DNA from: Tetmemena sp. SeJ-2015
Taxonomy: Eukaryota; Ciliophora; Spirotrichea; Sporadotrichida; Oxytrichidae
Length of the DNA: 25,710 nucleotides
Assembly (NCBI GenBank): GCA_027382625.1
Contig: JAJKFJ010020880.1
Coordinates: 1 to 25,710, forward strand
Reading direction: 5' to 3'
Every line of letters begins with the position of its first letter. The first letter of the stretch is position 1. The notes under the pieces were generated by a model that saw nothing but the letters and a program-made list of their open reading frames with translations, searched no databases and was not told where the DNA came from. Below are positions 22,035 through 25,710 of this stretch, one piece after another. The position numbers and the translations under genes are program-made.

Positions 22035-22499
22035 TAGTAAGTCAAGCTATGCTCTAAAGATTTAAACTACAAATCTTAATTTTCAGAAATTTATTTTAGC
22101 TTTTAATTTTGCTATTACTAAACATATACTCTCCAAATAAGACTTAAAGAATGATAAATTATAATCTGCATAACATATTTACAATAAATTATATATTTTT
22201 TTCAGTTAAATAAAGTTCTAATTTACGATAAAACATTCATTGGCAAGTTAAAAATATTTTTCATCACTTTTAAAAGATATAAAATAACTGAATACGATAT
22301 ATGAAAACTTTGGTCTCATTTTCTCTTACTTTTATATGATATTTTATTAGAAATATCTTACAAAAATAAATGAAAAATTTGGAAGATAAAAACTTCATAG
22401 AATAATTTTATGAAATACTAAATTCCTTTTATTTTAATTTTTGAAAATTTATTTAAAAAATTATTTCCGCAAATATAGTTCTCATTTTCAAACAATATT
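22035..22499. other. AT-rich non-coding stretch
   Basis: No gene or repeat recognised between P2 and the second P1-family copy. Confidence 0.45.
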
Positions 22500-23110
22500 T
22501 ACATTAAAAGCTGGAGAACTGGCACCTTAAGAATATAGAAGTTGAGCTAACTTACCTTATGTAAGTGCAAAAATATTTGTATCAGCGATACCACTCATGG
22601 ACACAGAAGCCATCTGCTTTGTTGTCCTTCTATTCTACTTCATATATATTTCTATATATTCGAGTCAGCAGCAACTGATCTCTAAAGCAAGGCGTGACCC
22701 ATGTCTACCCGGGAGTAGCGCACGAACGAAAGAGCTCGAACCCTTCTCAGAACTTCCTTCACCCACATTTTCACAGTTACCGATGTGCCCATTCCCTTCG
22801 CACCTCTCCTATATTGACACTGTTTCACTTTAGATCTCTGATGGATCATCCATGAGACAAAATAGTACACAGACACACCGCCATTTGGTCCTGAATGGGA
22901 CTCGAATGATCTTATCCACAGAGGGCTACCTCCTAGGTTGCAATAAGATGCATCCTGGTTGGAAAAGGTGGCTGCGGATTCACACAGATTGGAATATCTA
23001 CGAAGGAGAATGGAATTAAGATAAGGAAAATGATCTCAAACGCCTTTGCTATTACTAGTGGTCAGGTGATAAAACCCCTAATTTTAATTATTCTTAATGG
23101 AGGTCTGGTT
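22500..23110. mobile_element. Diverged second copy of the P1 fold-back family
   Basis: The plus strand here aligns with the minus strand of P1 through the loop and into both arms. Anchors in order are ggcgtgacccatgtctacccgggagta (22691-22717), resembling ggtgtgccccatgctgagccgggaggta in P1; ctcgaaccc (22735-22743); acactgtttcact (22817-22829), identical to P1; agacacaccgcc (22871-22882), identical to P1; gggactcgaat (22897-22907), matching the B-box-like site; gctacctcctagg (about 22926-22938), resembling ggtacctcccgg; and actagtggtcagg near 23054-23065, resembling accagtggtcagg. Its own arms no longer pair well, so it is much older than P1. Outer limits are approximate, the left one especially. 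Confidence 0.65.
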
Positions 23111-23369
23111 GCAAACTTTGACATTTTGCATAATTTGTATCGAGAGAATTAAATATAACGGAATTAAAATTTTAAGTAATTAATTCAATTGTTAGAATAT
23201 TATGACTTTAATAGGAAGAATTCAATTGGAAAGTTAAAATCTAGGACTAGATATGTGAAACCAAAGTCATCTTTTAGTAGGGTATGAAAGAGATACTCTC
23301 ACAATTACTCAATGCACTTTCTCGTTCCGTTTATTTTCTAAAAGTAATATAGTTTAATACAAAAATCTG
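23111..23369. other. AT-rich non-coding stretch
   Basis: No gene or shared repeat recognised. Confidence 0.4.
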
Positions 23370-23440
23370 TTGGTTAAAAGTATTTTTTAATTGAATGGTG
23401 CATGGGTTATGGTTAAGCCTGAATCAGTGGGAGAACACAA
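23370..23440 (+). repeat. Fragment resembling a P2 arm
   Basis: The text ggttaaaagta ... ggtgcatgggttatggttaagcctgaatcagtgggagaac resembles the P2 left-arm text ggtcaaaagta ... gatggagtggccgtagtctgattcagtaggagaaa. The match is short and imperfect. It suggests an older P2-family piece or a shared motif. Confidence 0.35.
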
Positions 23441-23520
23441 TTTTCCAATTTGGGATCTCTTCCCCTTTAGAAAAAAGTTTCCCAATAACTTCAAAAAAGG
23501 GGTTTTAAATTAAAAATTGG
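23441..23520. other. Short homopolymer-rich patch
   Basis: Runs such as ccccttt, aaaaaag and ggggttttaaat recall the texture of the first 5.7 kb. Confidence 0.4.
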
Positions 23521-23870
23521 CAAGAGAACTCTGGAAGAGCTTTAATGGTAAGTTGCTTAGTACTAATTTTGTTCTCCTGCGGAAAAATTATTTTAATCTT
23601 AGACTGCTGGCATTATTCTACACAAAGCCATCTGAAGGTGCCACCTATTACCGTGGAGGTTCTTAATCTGCATTGAGGCCTTGCCATTTTTCCGCCTTTA
23701 AGACAAACTAGCAATAGCTTAAGTTTTTGGGCTTAGCGTTGTCCTGTCAAAATCAAGGAATCTAGAATAGTAGCTAGAGAAGTCTAAGTTGCGAGTCACA
23801 ACAATTGTAGACAGCATGGGAAAACAACTATGACAAGAGGTGTCATTCTAGTCACTTAAGAGTTTTATTT
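23521..23870. other. GC-richer island of unknown origin
   Basis: Mixed-composition block with no recognisable frame or RNA fold. It lies directly downstream of the P2-like fragment and could be part of the same old insertion. Confidence 0.3.
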
Positions 23871-25029
23871 AAACCATTACGATGAGTTCTTCTTATTTCA
23901 GTTTAAATTCTTAAATGACTTATATTGAATATAATACGCGGCGTTTCACTTTAATTTACAAAGGATCTATTGATGGATATTAATAGATTATTATATATTT
24001 TTAAAAATAAATATTTATTCATATTTTTTCTCAATTCAATTAGCTTTTCTATTGAACTATTTTTCTACTCAAATTTAAGATTGGTAAGATATAGATTATA
24101 TAATTATTTAACAATGAACACATGATTCTCTTAATTTAAAGCTTATTAAAGAAATTTACATTTATTTTGACACCCTTATTATAAATTAGTCAGGTTGGAA
24201 CTATTTTTAGAGATTAGATCTGCTATTAATTTGTACATTATGACTGCTCTTTATGTTTTCTTATTTTCAAATTATACTGGGTGGTTATGATATCTTATTT
24301 ATGTATTATTTAATTTAATTATTTTATTATTTTAGAGTTGCTTTAAAGTTATGCACAATAAATGAATTATTCATAGATATCAGAACCCAGTAATCTCAAC
24401 TGCTACTGCTCTACTACTTCATTTATTCAATTATAAAACCTTATATTTTAAATTAAATTCAAACTTAGACATAGATATTTGTATTTAAGGAATACAGAGA
24501 TTAAGATGAAAGAAAACCCTATAAATAGCATTAAAATCTTGAATTTAAAGCTATCTACTTATGATTAACACTCCTATGAAAATTAATTTCTGAAGTATAT
24601 GCAATGAAGAGAAGAAAACAGAAATAAATAATCTTTTATAACTTTCTTCATATGTAAGTACATATTTTAATGGAAATAATTTAAAATATTAGAGAAATAA
24701 ATTTATCTTTTAAATTTGGTTATTAGCAAGATATATTCTTTTGATCAATTCTTTTATAAATGACTTTTAAAGTGTGACTTCAAATGTTTGCCCCCTATTT
24801 GATTTAAATTTAAAAGAATATGAAAAAATCAATTTTATCTTTATTAAAAAAATTATGATTTTAAGTTTAATTTATCTTATTTTTGCAGTAATTATATATT
24901 TAAGCTGATATCTTCTCATACTAATGAAAATTTAAGAGTCATATAAATAAATTATAGCTTTATTGAAGAATATAGAAATTATATTTAATTTAAAATATTA
25001 AAATAATAAACTATTTTTCATTCATTAAT
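23871..25029. other. AT-rich non-coding stretch
   Basis: No gene, RNA gene or shared repeat recognised. Confidence 0.5.
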
Positions 25030-25560
25030 ATAACAAAAAAAATTTAAAAAATTAATTAATATTTGTTGTTTTTATTTAGTCAAAACATAATTAAGTATTT
25101 GGAGCATACACCTCAAGAGGGTATAAATCAACTAAAAATAACATTATTCAAAGATTTGTCATATTTATTTAAAAAAGGAAAAAATTTTAAATTTTTAAAC
25201 TTTTTTTTTCATAAAAATTTTAAAGATATAAAAAATAAAAATATAAAAACCCTAATTTATTATTTTTTTTTTTTAAATTTTTAAAAAAAAAAAAATAAAA
25301 TTTTTTAGAAAAAGAAAAGAAGATATAATATCATAAAATTAAATCCCGAACCTAAAGGGTAAAATTTTTTTATTTTAAAATATATCCCTTTTAAATTTAA
25401 AATTTTTTCAAATTTTAGTTTTTTTTTTGGGAATTTGATCAAATTATTTAAAAAATATTAAAAAAAATTGAGTTTTATTTTTATAAAGCTTATTTTAGAT
25501 TAAGGTAGAATTTTAATTTCCCAATTTTTAAACATAAAAATTTTAGATAAAATATCTCAC
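25030..25560. repeat. Low-complexity A/T homopolymer region
   Basis: Long A and T runs dominate, with scattered cccc and gggg runs after about 25330. The 73-codon open frame at 25063-25284 is built of F, K, L, N and Y from this composition and is not taken as a gene. Confidence 0.6.
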
Positions 25561-25710
25561 TTCTAACCCTCACATATTGAGCCACATAAAACTTTGAACT
25601 AAGCTTTTCCACTCTAAAATTATAATAAATATTGCTATATTGTAATTGAAATTGAATGTATTCGTGTAATATTTATTTTAACTACTTTTACACTCCTTCA
25701 ATTAATTTTA
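25561..25710. other. AT-rich end of window
   Basis: Ordinary AT-rich text resumes; nothing recognised. Confidence 0.4.

Noticed and set aside
22597..22876. Open frames on both strands of 64-78 codons
   Set aside because: They fall in the diverged copy of the P1 family, overlap each other on opposite strands and are not kept in P1.
25063..25284. 73-codon plus-strand frame
   Set aside because: Residues are almost only F, K, L, N, I and Y from A/T runs; low-complexity DNA.
1..25710. CRISPR array or bacterial defence locus
   Set aside because: No regularly spaced short repeats, no Cas-like or other long frames, and the composition and repeats point to a eukaryotic nuclear region.
1..25710. Mitochondrial genome segment
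   Set aside because: The AT richness would fit, but no mitochondrial protein, rRNA or tRNA was recognisable and LTR-like elements are nuclear features.

Overview
This window looks like AT-rich, gene-poor nuclear DNA from a eukaryote. I find no intact gene of any kind. There is no long open frame, no bacterial operon structure, no rRNA and no convincing complete tRNA. The only protein-like trace is a broken protein-kinase-like relic near 11.4-11.8 kb. Together with extreme AT richness, decayed LTR elements and many diverged repeats, this would suit the repeat-rich compartment of a fungus such as an early-diverging or arbuscular-mycorrhizal lineage. That assignment is a weak inference; other AT-rich eukaryotes are possible. 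Layout: (1) 1 to about 5735 is a decayed LTR-retrotransposon-like block. A long diverged direct repeat (about 1-690 and 5046-5735) brackets an internal region with no readable gag or pol. The whole block is written in an odd texture of homopolymer runs that stops near 5735. (2) 5.74-11.33 kb is AT-rich non-coding DNA with two smaller homopolymer patches. (3) 11335-11790 is the kinase-like relic, split over two frames. (4) 12430-12681 is a probable solo LTR in a GC-richer island. (5) 14.28-19.72 kb holds three diverged copies of one dispersed repeat, called family R here, the second with an internal 105-bp tandem duplication. Isolated GC-richer islands lie near 15.1 and 17.8 kb. (6) 19.76-23.11 kb is the most remarkable part. 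Palindrome P1 has about 395-400 bp near-identical arms and a 131-bp loop. Palindrome P2 has 344-bp arms that I read as identical around a 485-bp spacer. A clearly diverged second copy of the P1 family follows at about 22.5-23.1 kb, and a short P2-arm-like fragment at about 23.37-23.44 kb. (7) The rest is AT-rich non-coding DNA ending in low-complexity sequence. No genes can be said to work together here. The window is best read as a graveyard and landing zone of mobile elements. Its strongest candidate for something undescribed is the fold-back P1 family: long inverted arms, tRNA-type B-box-like motifs flanking the loop, and two copies of different age within about 3 kb. P2, with matching arms, is a possible source of double-stranded RNA if it is transcribed through.
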